Assembly: GCA_002329525.1 (NCBI GenBank)
Contig: DCTI01000052.1
Span: 2,303 to 17,597 of the forward strand
Origin: Negativicutes bacterium UBA1444
GTDB lineage: Bacteria; Bacillota; Negativicutes; UBA1444
Length of the DNA stretch: 15,295 nt
Direction: 5' to 3'
Of the stretch, positions 7,166 through 14,042 are shown in pieces (the first letter of the stretch is position 1; each line of letters opens with the position of its first letter). The notes under the pieces are model-generated. The model did no database searches and had not been told where the DNA came from. It saw nothing but the letters and a program-made list of their open reading frames with translations. Position numbers and translations under genes: made by a program.

Positions 7166-8862
7166 TGGATCGGATCGAACGCTATTTTGACATTGCGATC
7201 AAATCGCCGGACGGCATCAAAAAACTGCGGGAAATGATCCTGTCGCTGGCGATGCAGGGGAAACTGGTCCCGCAGGACCCGAGCGATCCGCCCGCCAGCG
7301 AACTGCTGAAAGAGATTGAAGTAGAAAAGAAGAAGCTGATCAAGGAAGGGAAGATCAAGAAGCAGGACCCGCTGCCGCCGATCAAGCCGGAGGAAGTGCC
7401 GTATGCGTTGCCGGCGGGGTGGGAGTGGGTAAGGCTGGGAACTGTTTGCACTTTAATTACAGATGGCACCCATCTCACACCGAAGTATATTGAGAGGGGC
7501 ATTCCGTTTATTTCTGTCAAGAATTTGAGTTCTGGAGAACTCAGTTTTGAAGATACAAAATTCATCTCACTTGATGAACACGTTGAATTATCCAAACGAT
7601 GTAAACCAGAACAAAATGATATTTTGTTGACCAAGATTGGAACAACAGGGATAGCGGTAACAGTTAATGCAGATAAAGAATTTAGCATCTTTGTAAGTGT
7701 TGCTTTACTGAAATTCATAAATCAAAAAGTATATCCTTATTTTCTCGAAAACTTGATTAATTCGCCGTTGGTTAGGAAATACTCAAAAGATGGAACAGAA
7801 GGGGTTGGAAATAAAAACCTTGTGCTGAGAAAAATTCGCGATTTTATCATTCCCCTCCCTCCTCTTGCCGAACAGAAACGCATCGTCGCCAGAGTCGATG
7901 CGCTGATGGCGCTGTGCGACAAGCTGGAAGCCGAGCGGGACGCGCGAAACGCAAAGCGTGTGGCTGTGCAGAAAACCGCACTGGATCGGCTACTGGCCGC
8001 TCCGGATGAAGCCGCGTTTGTTTCGGCTTGGGAGTTTATCGCCCGGAACTTTGCCGATCTGTATTCCGTGCCGGAAAATGTCGCCGAATTGAAAAAAGCC
8101 ATCCTGCAACTGGCGGTTATGGGGAAACTGGTGCCGCAGGACTCCGGCGACCAACCCGCCAGCGAACTGTTGAAAGAGATCGAGGCCGAGAAAAAGAAAC
8201 TGATCAAGGCAGGCAAGATCAAGAAGCAGGAACCGCTGCCACCGATCAAACCAGAGGAAGTGCCCTATGCTCTGCCGACGGGGTGGGAGTGGGTAAGGCT
8301 GGGCGAAATATCAAATAAGATCACAGATGGAACGCATCATTCTCCGCCCAATGCAGACGTTGGGCAATATAAATATATTACTGCAAAGAACATAAAGAAT
8401 GATGGAATTGATTTAAGTTCCATAACTTTCGTGACTGAGGACGTCCATCGAGAGATTTATAACCGATGTAACCCTGAGAAAGGAGATATTCTTTATATTA
8501 AAGATGGCGCAACAACAGGCGTAGTTACAATCAATGATCTTGAAGAAGAATTTAGCATGTTGTCCAGTGTGGCACTGATCAAATTACCCCAGGGAGTATT
8601 GCATACATTCCTGATAAAGGTTATGAGAAGTCCATTATTTTATGAAAGTATTAGAAACGATATGAGTGGCGTGGCAATTACCCGGGTAACTTTATCAAAG
8701 ATATATTCTGTACTTATCCCCCTTCCCCCCCTCGCCGAGCAGAAACGCATCGTTGCCAAAGTCGATGCGATAATGACGCTGTGCGATGCGCTGGAGCAGC
8801 AGCTGAAAGACGCCACGGATAAGCAGACCGCCCTGCTGAATGCCGTAGTAGCGGCGATGTAG
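7165..8862 (+). CDS. hsdS: Type I restriction-modification specificity subunit
   Basis: HsdS recognises the bipartite DNA target and docks two HsdM and two HsdR subunits. ATG 7165 overlaps the hsdM stop, with a G-rich ribosome binding site in the hsdM end; a GTG one codon earlier is also possible. The 565 residues form two half-subunits. Each begins with GKLVPQD, a Lys-rich segment ending in EEVPYALP-GWEWVRLG, then a target-recognition domain with the T-D-G-T-H motif, then PLPPLAEQKRIVA-VDA followed by a conserved coiled helix. The spacer after the first helix (about residues 265-315) sets the distance between half-sites. Both recognition domains are much more AT-rich than the conserved parts, as expected when such domains are swapped in by recombination. 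The target sequence cannot be predicted from this alone. No frameshift is seen. Confidence 0.96.
   Translation: MDRIERYFDIAIKSPDGIKKLREMILSLAMQGKLVPQDPSDPPASELLKEIEVEKKKLIKEGKIKKQDPLPPIKPEEVPYALPAGWEWVRLGTVCTLITDGTHLTPKYIERGIPFISVKNLSSGELSFEDTKFISLDEHVELSKRCKPEQNDILLTKIGTTGIAVTVNADKEFSIFVSVALLKFINQKVYPYFLENLINSPLVRKYSKDGTEGVGNKNLVLRKIRDFIIPLPPLAEQKRIVARVDALMALCDKLEAERDARNAKRVAVQKTALDRLLAAPDEAAFVSAWEFIARNFADLYSVPENVAELKKAILQLAVMGKLVPQDSGDQPASELLKEIEAEKKKLIKAGKIKKQEPLPPIKPEEVPYALPTGWEWVRLGEISNKITDGTHHSPPNADVGQYKYITAKNIKNDGIDLSSITFVTEDVHREIYNRCNPEKGDILYIKDGATTGVVTINDLEEEFSMLSSVALIKLPQGVLHTFLIKVMRSPLFYESIRNDMSGVAITRVTLSKIYSVLIPLPPLAEQKRIVAKVDAIMTLCDALEQQLKDATDKQTALLNAVVAAM
7243..7439 (+). repeat. 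hsdS conserved repeat A, first copy (partner 8107-8303)
   Basis: These about 197 bp encode the conserved GKLVPQD to WEWVRLG block and are closely repeated 864 bp (288 codons) downstream; the last 25 bases (7415-7439 and 8279-8303) are identical. In-frame recombination between the copies would delete or exchange a recognition domain. Confidence 0.85.
7849..7938 (+). repeat. hsdS conserved repeat B, first copy (partner 8715-8800)
   Basis: Encodes PLPPLAEQKRIVARVDALM and the following helix. The second copy at 8715-8800 is similar in DNA, with the stretch AGAAACGCATCGT identical in both. Together with repeat A it frames each recognition domain. Confidence 0.8.
8107..8303 (+). repeat. hsdS conserved repeat A, second copy
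   Basis: Partner of 7243-7439, in the same orientation and the same reading frame. It precedes the second AT-rich recognition domain (8304 to about 8714). Confidence 0.85.
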
Positions 8863-9204
8863 GTGATATTATGCGGTTGAAATCGGTTTGGATCAGTTTG
8901 CATGCCGGCGCGCTATAAACCGACAGCTGCTAAAATAGAGCCCGGTGTTAATAAAATGCGAAATAAAAAAACAGGACACGGGGCGTAAAAGCCAATAAAA
9001 TCAAGGGGTTTGCTATTCACACAAATCCGGCGAATAATTTTAAAATGAAATTAGCGGTGTTAATAGAGATCCCTTGGGCTCGGAAACTATCAAGAGGAAT
9101 AAGCACAAAACCCCAGTCAGTCTATCCATTGCAGGGTAACTGGCCGGGGTTTTGTTATGCTCCTATTCATGGCGGAGATTCGCAGGGCCTTCGCCGGTTG
9201 TGAT
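8863..9204. other. Intergenic region after the hsd operon
   Basis: AT-rich and without a credible ORF. It contains an 11-bp direct repeat, CGGTGTTAATA, at 8943-8953 and 9055-9065, spaced 112 bp apart, and the hairpin at 9105-9155. No attachment site or tRNA end is recognised. Confidence 0.5.
9105..9155. terminator. Probable bidirectional terminator
   Basis: Arms ACAAAACCCC (9105-9114) and GGGGTTTTGT (9146-9155) pair exactly around a 31-nt middle that can fold further. The T-rich 3' arm follows the G-run on both strands, so it can end the hsd transcript from the left and the HTH gene from the right. Confidence 0.65.
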
Positions 9205-9408
9205 TTATGATGGTATTGCGGGATGGCTGTAAAAGTTTATTACTCTGGTCCGCTTGACCAACCATCGACCGCCGTCTTTTTTGGCAAAGCGGTGAATCCG
9301 CCATTCTTTGGAGTTGCACCATCGTACCACTGTATCAAGCGAGCAGCGATAGTACTCCGCAAACTCCTGGGCCGTCATCAAGTCATCCGGATTTGTTTTC
9401 ATGCTCAT
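9205..9408 (-). CDS. Excisionase/MerR-like helix-turn-helix protein, 67 aa
   Basis: A small DNA-binding protein of the winged-helix excisionase family (HTH_17-like). The core DDLMTAQEFAEYYRCSLDTV is the usual opening, in which a helix leads into the helix-turn-helix, followed by VRWCNSKEW and a basic wing with GGRWLVKR. Such proteins act as phage or transposon excisionases, or as small transcription factors. The start at 9408 is well supported by GGAGG 7 nt upstream on the minus strand, and a TATAAT box lies at 9450-9455. No integrase, attachment site or other phage gene is near, so it is either an orphan left from a lost element or a stand-alone regulator. It is transcribed in the same direction as cheW but separated from it by a terminator. 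Confidence 0.8.
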   Translation of the reverse strand: MSMKTNPDDLMTAQEFAEYYRCSLDTVVRWCNSKEWRIHRFAKKDGGRWLVKRTRVINFYSHPAIPS

Positions 9409-9449
9409 GTCTGTTCCTCCCTGTAGGGAAAAATTAGTAGTTCCTTTTT

Positions 9450-9455
9450 ATTATA
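9450..9455 (-). promoter_or_regulatory. -10 box for the HTH gene
   Basis: A consensus TATAAT on the minus strand, placing transcription start near 9443 and giving a leader of about 35 nt that carries GGAGG. No good -35 element is seen, so an activator may be needed. Confidence 0.5.
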
Positions 9456-9513
9456 CACCGATTTTAAAGGGAAGTAGCATGAATCACCGTTTTTGCTGCA
9501 GGGAAAATCGATG

Positions 9514-9545
9514 CAAAAAAATCGCCTGAACCGAAGTTCAGGCGA
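9514..9545 (-). terminator. Rho-independent terminator of the mcp-cheW operon
   Basis: Stem TCGCCTGAA (9522-9530) and TTCAGGCGA (9537-9545) with a 6-nt loop; on the minus strand it is followed by a run of T (A-run at 9514-9521 on the plus strand). It lies 20 nt past the cheW stop. Confidence 0.9.
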
Positions 9546-9564
9546 ACAAAAACATTTCAACAAA

Positions 9565-10008
9565 TCATCCCGCGTTTTTCAGGGCAGTCATTTCCGCTTG
9601 GGTAAATAGTTCAGCCAAATTCAAAATGATAATTAAGCTATTGTCCACTTTGCCGATAGCTTTGATAAAGGCATTCGAGTGTGCGATTCCATTTGCTGTT
9701 TCGATTGCACTGTCATCCAGACGAATCACTTCCGTAACCGAGTCGACCAATAGTCCGACTTCATTGCCGGATGCTTCCACAATCAACGCCTGCCGCGTTG
9801 AACTTTTGTTGTCCGCCATGGCGAATTTTTTTGCCAGGTCGATGATGGAGATAATTTTGCCGCGAAGGTTTATGATTCCGCTCATATAGCCGAGCGCGTT
9901 GGGCAATTGAGTTGCGCCGTTATAGCGAATGATTTCCTTGACCTGCCCGATGGGTATGGCATATTTTTCTTGTGCTAACTGAAAGACGACGAATTGTTCC
10001 GAGGCCAT
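9565..10008 (-). CDS. cheW: Chemotaxis coupling protein CheW
   Basis: CheW links chemoreceptors to the histidine kinase CheA at the inner face of the membrane. The 147-residue product is a single CheW domain (two five-stranded SH3-like barrels): QFVVFQLAQEKYAIPIGQVKEII at the start, the family hallmark GYMSGIINLRGKIISIIDL in the middle, and EVGLLVDSVTEVIRL after it. It begins 31 nt after the receptor gene stop, with AAGGGGG 7 nt upstream of ATG, and the two form an operon closed by a terminator. No CheA, CheY, CheR or CheB gene is in the window, so this CheW must feed a pathway encoded elsewhere, probably delivering its partner receptor to an existing array. Confidence 0.95.
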   Translation of the reverse strand: MASEQFVVFQLAQEKYAIPIGQVKEIIRYNGATQLPNALGYMSGIINLRGKIISIIDLAKKFAMADNKSSTRQALIVEASGNEVGLLVDSVTEVIRLDDSAIETANGIAHSNAFIKAIGKVDNSLIIILNLAELFTQAEMTALKNAG

Positions 10009-10039
10009 GATAGTTCAACCCCCTTTCATCGAAATGGAT

Positions 10040-11755
10040 TTATACCCGAAACTTGTTGACTGCATTCTGAAGATCCTGCGCCAGGGTCGCAAGCGCCCGA
10101 CTGGACGAGGCAATTTCTTCGATCGACGCCGACTGCTCTTCCGTTGCCGCCGATACGTTCTGGACTTCTCCGTTGGCTTGTTTCGCCTGGTCGCCCATAT
10201 TTTTCACCGCGGTAACAATTTGTTGGCTGCCGCTCGCCATCTGTTGCGTCGCCGCGGAAATTTCCCTCACCTGATCCGATACCTGCAGGATCAGCGCCGC
10301 AATTTCATTGAAGGCCTGTCCAGCGGCAGTAACTACCTCGGTTCCGACTTTCACCTCACGAGTCCCTTCACTCATGGCTACAACCGCCTTGTCCGTGTCG
10401 CCCTGAATTTCACCGATCAAGTTGGCGATCTGCTTGGCTGCATCCTGTGACTGCTCCGCAAGCTTCCTTACTTCTTCCGCTACGACGGCAAAACCTCTGC
10501 CCTGTTCTCCGGCCCGAGCCGCTTCGATGGCGGCATTCAGTGCAAGCAGGTTGGTTTGCCCGGCAATCCCGGAGATCGTTGCGACAATCTGGCCGATTTC
10601 TTTGGACCGTTCTCCCAGCTTGGCAACGACTTGCGCGGAATTGTTGACGGTCCTTTCAATGCTGGACATTTGACTGACAGCCTTGTTTACGGATGCATCG
10701 CCTTCTTTTGCTTTCTCTGATGCCTGGGCCGAGTTTGTCGCCACTTGGTTAGTGCTGGCAGAGACCTGCTGGATTCCGGCCGACATCTGTTCCACTACGG
10801 CGGAAGTTTCTATGGCTGCTGTTACTGCCATTTCCGATCCATTCGCTACATTGCTGACGGATCCGGCAACTTGTGCAACTGCCTGAGCGGATTGCTCGGA
10901 ACTGGCCGTCAGTTCTTCCGAAGAGGCCGCCACCTGTTCGGCGGATTCATTGACTTGTTTCAGTACCTTGCGGACATTGGTTCGCATGTCAACCATTGCA
11001 TCCGCCAATTGCCCTATTTCGTCTTTTTGGTTTATGTGGCGAGGTTTATCGCGAAAATCTCCCTCAGCCAGTGAACGACATTCACCGACCATTGCGTGAA
11101 GCGGTTTGGTAATCGCCCGCGCAATCATCCAGCCGCTAAAGCCAAGTACAATCGCCATGAAGATAAACAACGCGGCCATCAGCATCTCGGCAATTTTTTG
11201 GTCGGCTGTCGTATCGGCGTCCAGTTTTTTTGAAAGTTCTTCATAATAGGTGGCTAAATTGCGAAGATTATCCGTATATTCCGTAACCATCGGGGTTACA
11301 TCCTTAACATACAGCGCATAGGCTTCCGCATTTTTATTTTGCATCGCCAGTTCAATCGCTTGTGTCCGGACAACACGGTATCGTTGTTGCGAATCTTTTA
11401 ATTTCGCCAGCAGCTCCTTGGCTTTGGCATCCAAGGGCAACTTTTCAATGAATGTCATATTTTTATTATTTTTTTCAATGCGTTCGCCAATTGATTTTTT
11501 CAGTTCTTCATTCTTTTTTGCATCGGTAGTCAGCATCAGTTCCAGAATAAAGCCGTTTACAGCCCGCGCATTGGAGCGGTTATCGGTCAGTACGCTCACA
11601 GGCAACAGGCGCTCTGCATACATGAGATTCAAGCTGTCATTGGTTTTCTCAAGATAGTAGAAACCAATTCCCGCCATAGAGCCCATGGCGATAAATGCAG
11701 TCAGAATCAAAATTCCCAGTTTCTGGCCGGTTTTCAGGTTATTCAAAATGCTCAC
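10040..11755 (-). CDS. Methyl-accepting chemotaxis protein (4HB-type transmembrane receptor)
   Basis: A receptor that senses a ligand outside the cytoplasmic membrane and controls CheA. GTG 11755 (571 aa) is chosen because GGGAGG lies 9 nt upstream. The ATG at 11809 lies upstream of the likely transcription start (near 11780). TM1 is about residues 13-35, then a helical periplasmic domain (36-189) of the four-helix-bundle MCP type, TM2 about 190-211, HAMP about 212-262, and a long cytoplasmic coiled coil with Gln/Glu/Ala/Ser methylation-type repeats. The highly conserved signalling tip, [20 protein letters not shown] and on to LAEQS, is residues 397-436. There is no C-terminal pentapeptide tether for CheR. 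The ligand is unknown. cheW follows in the same operon. Confidence 0.96.
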   Translation of the reverse strand: MSILNNLKTGQKLGILILTAFIAMGSMAGIGFYYLEKTNDSLNLMYAERLLPVSVLTDNRSNARAVNGFILELMLTTDAKKNEELKKSIGERIEKNNKNMTFIEKLPLDAKAKELLAKLKDSQQRYRVVRTQAIELAMQNKNAEAYALYVKDVTPMVTEYTDNLRNLATYYEELSKKLDADTTADQKIAEMLMAALFIFMAIVLGFSGWMIARAITKPLHAMVGECRSLAEGDFRDKPRHINQKDEIGQLADAMVDMRTNVRKVLKQVNESAEQVAASSEELTASSEQSAQAVAQVAGSVSNVANGSEMAVTAAIETSAVVEQMSAGIQQVSASTNQVATNSAQASEKAKEGDASVNKAVSQMSSIERTVNNSAQVVAKLGERSKEIGQIVATISGIAGQTNLLALNAAIEAARAGEQGRGFAVVAEEVRKLAEQSQDAAKQIANLIGEIQGDTDKAVVAMSEGTREVKVGTEVVTAAGQAFNEIAALILQVSDQVREISAATQQMASGSQQIVTAVKNMGDQAKQANGEVQNVSAATEEQSASIEEIASSSRALATLAQDLQNAVNKFRV

Positions 11756-11786
11756 GAAACAGAACCTCCCAATATTTATTTCTACA

Positions 11787-11814
11787 ATCATATCCAAAGC
11801 AAGTTGCATGCCAA
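11787..11814 (-). promoter_or_regulatory. Promoter of the mcp-cheW operon
   Basis: On the minus strand TTGGCA (11809-11814) and TATGAT (11787-11792) are separated by 16 nt; each matches the sigma-A consensus at 5 of 6 positions. Start of transcription would be near 11780, just ahead of GGGAGG and GTG 11755. Confidence 0.6.
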
Positions 11815-11933
11815 TAAACCAATAAAAACTCCCACAGATCGGCTAACGCCGCTAAAATAGCGGGTAAAATATTTTTTTCAGCACAATAGCGATTCTGTTT
11901 TTCGTGTTTTTGTTTATGATTCATTAAAAAAAC

Positions 11934-11947
11934 CGACCAGTTGGTCG
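11934..11947. promoter_or_regulatory. TetR-type operator-like palindrome
   Basis: CGACCA-GT-TGGTCG, arms exact, in the context AAAACCGACCAGTTGGTCGA. Palindromes of the form ACCGACC...GGTCG are typical of TetR/AcrR-family operators. No intact TetR gene is in the window. Confidence 0.4.
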
Positions 11948-11958
11948 ACTGTTTGGTG

Positions 11959-11985
11959 CTATGCGACGATTTCGTCGTTTTTCAT
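11959..11985 (-). pseudogene. 8-codon stub with strong ribosome binding site, TetR-start-like
   Basis: On the minus strand a perfect AGGAGG (11989-11994) precedes an ATG and the codons MKNDEIVA, then TAG. The peptide resembles the first residues of TetR-family repressors (K-x-x-I-hydrophobic-A before A-A-x-x-L-F), and a TetR-type palindrome lies 12 nt past the stop. This may be the 5' scar of a deleted regulator gene. The match is short, so chance is not excluded. Confidence 0.3.
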
Positions 11986-12131
11986 TTTCCTCCTGCGGAT
12001 TTGTTTCCGGGCAGCGTACGGTGAACCTGCCGGGGCAACGCCGGCGCGGGCAGGAAAATCCGGCACCGGCGCGAATTCATAAAGAAAATGGATCGGCCGC
12101 CGCGTAGGGGCCAGGAGAAAGAGGCGTTGCA

Positions 12132-12992
12132 ATGCGAAAGATTCTGATCGGAATGATCCTGCTGTGCTGTGTTTTTTCGACACCGGCCCAGGCCGCGACC
12201 ACCCTGGAGATCTTGCCGACCCACCGCCAGGACCGGTTCACCTGGAACAAGGCCGATCTGGGCGGCGTGCCCAACATCCTGTCCGAGCTGAAATGGGAGA
12301 ATCTGCGGATCTATGCCATCAAGGGCGTCCTTCGCCACGACACGGGCCGCAAGACTTTTCTGGAGGCTACCGGCAGTTTCGGCTGGATCTATTCCGGCAC
12401 CAACCAGGACTCCGATTATGACCAGAACGACCGGCAAGGCGAGTTTTCCCGCACTTACGCGGACGCCGGCGACGGCCGGGTGCTGGACGGCACGCTGGCC
12501 TTCGGCTGGAAGTTGCAGGAGAACGCCAAACAGCAGACCACGCTGCTGGGCGGCTATGCCATCAACACACAGAGTATGACGATGCGGAATTTGTTCATCG
12601 TGATTCCCTCCTACATGTATGGGCCATATCCCGGCGCCAACACCATGTACAAGGCGATGTGGAGCGGGCCCTGGCTGGGGCTGGAACATTGGCTGGAATA
12701 CCATCTGCCGCACTATCGCGGCGAGGCCCACTGGAATCTGCGGACGGACCTGGCGCATCCGGTGACGAACAACCACTGGGCCGACGGCCGGGGCACGGTC
12801 GTTTCGCTGGGACTGGACCACTCGCTGGGGAAAAACTGGAGCATCGGCGCGGCGATCGACTACACCAGCTACACGACATCGCCCGGAACGGACCAGGTGA
12901 ACCTCGCCGACGGCACGAGCGTCCAAGTTCCGCTGAACCGGGTGACCTGGGATTCCTGGGCCTACCGCCTCACGGCGACGTATCGGTTCTAA
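12132..12992 (+). CDS. Outer-membrane beta-barrel protein, omptin/Pom-like
   Basis: A 286-residue exported protein. A Sec signal peptide (MRKILIGMILLCCVFSTPAQA, likely cut after A21) is followed by alternating amphipathic strands rich in Trp and Tyr, and the chain ends in LTATYRF, the terminal-Phe signal recognised by the BamA machinery. The segment GVPNILSELKWENLRIYAI and the Asp-rich loop that follows (DSDYDQNDRQGEFS) resemble omptin-like and Protochlamydia outer-membrane-protein barrels. No protease active site could be assigned, so a porin-like or structural role is more likely. The start is supported by AGAGG 7 nt upstream. It shows that the organism has an outer membrane. The GC content is high and even. 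It is single, closed by a strong terminator. Confidence 0.85.
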   Translation: MRKILIGMILLCCVFSTPAQAATTLEILPTHRQDRFTWNKADLGGVPNILSELKWENLRIYAIKGVLRHDTGRKTFLEATGSFGWIYSGTNQDSDYDQNDRQGEFSRTYADAGDGRVLDGTLAFGWKLQENAKQQTTLLGGYAINTQSMTMRNLFIVIPSYMYGPYPGANTMYKAMWSGPWLGLEHWLEYHLPHYRGEAHWNLRTDLAHPVTNNHWADGRGTVVSLGLDHSLGKNWSIGAAIDYTSYTTSPGTDQVNLADGTSVQVPLNRVTWDSWAYRLTATYRF

Positions 12993-13008
12993 AGAAGCGC
13001 TGCAAATG

Positions 13009-13058
13009 AAAAAGTACCGTCTCAAATAGGATTGTCCCTTTTTGAGACGGTACTTTTT
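13009..13058 (+). terminator. Strong rho-independent terminator after the outer-membrane protein gene
   Basis: An 18-bp perfect stem, AAAAAGTACCGTCTCAAA (13009-13026) and its complement (13041-13058), ending in six T. The symmetric A-run and T-run let it also work on the minus strand. Confidence 0.93.
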
Positions 13059-13167
13059 TATGGCAAGACATACAATTCCGAATAAATCGCTATCGATTGA
13101 TTCGTAAAAAATATCTGAAAAAAACTCGATGCTAGCAGGAGAATTGATTTTTAGCTTCGAATAGTAC

Positions 13168-13190
13168 AAATGTCAGACAAACAAACTATA
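13168..13190 (+). promoter_or_regulatory. GntR operator, regulator-gene copy
   Basis: AAATGTCAGACAAACAAAC and the following TATA match the sequence at 13961-13983 at 21 of 23 positions. The core TGTC-A-GACA (13171-13179) is palindromic. It ends just before the AAGGAG and ATG 13203 of the GntR gene, which suggests autoregulation. Confidence 0.7.
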
Positions 13191-13202
13191 GAAGGAGTCG
13201 TT

Positions 13203-13925
13203 ATGGCGATTTTTCAAAAAGTTAAGGGAACAAAAATATATGAAGAAGTTATCTATCAGCTTCGGCAAAAGATCGTTTCCGGTGAACTTGGTCCTGGCGA
13301 TATGCTGCCGCCGGAAAAAGTTTTGGCGGAACGGATGGGCGTGAGTCGGGCTTCGGTGCGGGAAGCGTTGAAAGTATTGGAGTTTCTTGATCTGATCGAA
13401 AGCAAGCCGGGTGGGGGGACGAGCATTTCCCCCTTGCATGCAGATATTCTCATTGAGCAGCTCAATGCGATCTCAGCATCGCCAAGCTCGACATTGCTGC
13501 TAGATCTTCTGGAGCTGCGCGAAGTGTTGGAGCCAAAGATTGTAGAGTTGGCGGTTGAACGGGCTTCCGACGAAGAAATTAAAAATATCGATGATATGCT
13601 AAAGGGCTTGAATACAGCGGATGAAGCGCTCACTTCGCAAACGGACGCGATGTTTCATATTGCGATTGCCCGAGCAAGTCACAATGTTTTCTTTATCCGA
13701 TTGATGGAAACCGCGTTAGCCATGCTCAAGGAAACCCGAACCCGAACGCTGAGTATGAGCCGTAGCCAGACGCTGATCGCCCAGGAACATAATGATATTG
13801 TCGCGCCGCTCAAATTGCGCGACAAACGCGCTGCCGTGAAAGCGATCAAAAATCATTTGCGGCGGATCCGCTTGGCGGTGGAAGGCGATTTCGTCGATAT
13901 CGACGAACGCGACCTGAATGACTAG
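13203..13925 (+). CDS. GntR-family transcriptional regulator, FadR/FCD type
   Basis: A 240-residue DNA-binding regulator. ATG 13203 is chosen for AAGGAG 6 nt upstream; an in-frame ATG at 13170 lies inside the operator. The winged helix (about residues 10-76) has the hallmark GELGPGDMLPPEKVLAERMG followed by VSRASVREALKVLE. The helical FCD effector domain (about 100-225) keeps the residues that usually bind a metal ion: D148, H152 in TDAMFH, H196 in EHNDI and H218 in NHLRRI. Such proteins bind small organic acids (for example lactate, pyruvate or sugar acids) and release DNA. Its own promoter and the next gene share the same palindrome, so it most likely controls itself and the SDR-lipB transcript. 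The effector is unknown. Confidence 0.93.
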   Translation: MAIFQKVKGTKIYEEVIYQLRQKIVSGELGPGDMLPPEKVLAERMGVSRASVREALKVLEFLDLIESKPGGGTSISPLHADILIEQLNAISASPSSTLLLDLLELREVLEPKIVELAVERASDEEIKNIDDMLKGLNTADEALTSQTDAMFHIAIARASHNVFFIRLMETALAMLKETRTRTLSMSRSQTLIAQEHNDIVAPLKLRDKRAAVKAIKNHLRRIRLAVEGDFVDIDERDLND

Positions 13926-13953
13926 TTCCGATTGACAATGTACGTTGTTTTGT

Positions 13954-13983
13954 TGCCCATAAATGTCTGACAAACATACTATA
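13954..13983 (+). promoter_or_regulatory. Promoter and GntR operator of the SDR-lipB unit
   Basis: TTGCCC (13954-13959) and TACTAT (13977-13982) are spaced by 17 nt, each matching consensus at 4 of 6 positions. The palindrome TGTC-T-GACA (13964-13972) sits between them, where a bound repressor would block RNA polymerase. It is the second copy of the motif at 13168-13190. Confidence 0.65.
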
Positions 13984-14042
13984 CTGACAAATAACAACGC
14001 CCCGATCTTGGATAGCGGTGCCGATAAGGAGGAAAAATAAGA

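Larger units (their letters stand above)
11815..12131. other. Intergenic region between mcp and the outer-membrane protein gene
   Basis: Apart from the two entries below, it holds a 15-nt inverted repeat (CCGCTA-AAA-TAGCGG, 11849-11863) upstream of the mcp promoter, a hairpin CGACG-ATTT-CGTCG with five T (11964-11982), and a GC-rich hairpin-forming stretch at 12028-12057. No clear promoter for the outer-membrane protein gene is seen. Confidence 0.5.

Noticed and set aside
7243..8800. Repeats inside hsdS as a tandem or CRISPR-like array
   Set aside because: There are only two copies, both coding and in frame, explained by the two-fold design of HsdS.
8943..9065. 11-bp direct repeat CGGTGTTAATA as attachment sites of a small element
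   Set aside because: The 112-bp span between the copies has no gene or inverted ends; the repeat is short enough to be chance.
11756..11809. An 18-residue N-terminal extension of the chemoreceptor from ATG 11809
   Set aside because: The extension overlaps the -10 and -35 boxes of the likely promoter, while GTG 11755 has GGGAGG at good spacing and leads directly into the first membrane helix.
11838..11848. GCCGAT on the minus strand as a sigma-28 type motility promoter for the receptor
   Set aside because: No TAAA element at the required 15-nt distance; the sigma-A-like pair at 11787-11814 is better placed.
11964..11982. Hairpin CGACG-ATTT-CGTCG plus five T as a plus-strand terminator
   Set aside because: The stem is only 5 bp, no plus-strand gene precedes it, and the symmetry is explained by the codons of the MKNDEIVA stub.
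11982..13169. A 395-codon minus-strand open frame opposite the outer-membrane protein gene
   Set aside because: The plus-strand gene has a signal peptide, a ribosome binding site and a C-terminal Phe; the minus frame is Arg/Val/Gly-rich shadow without domain features.
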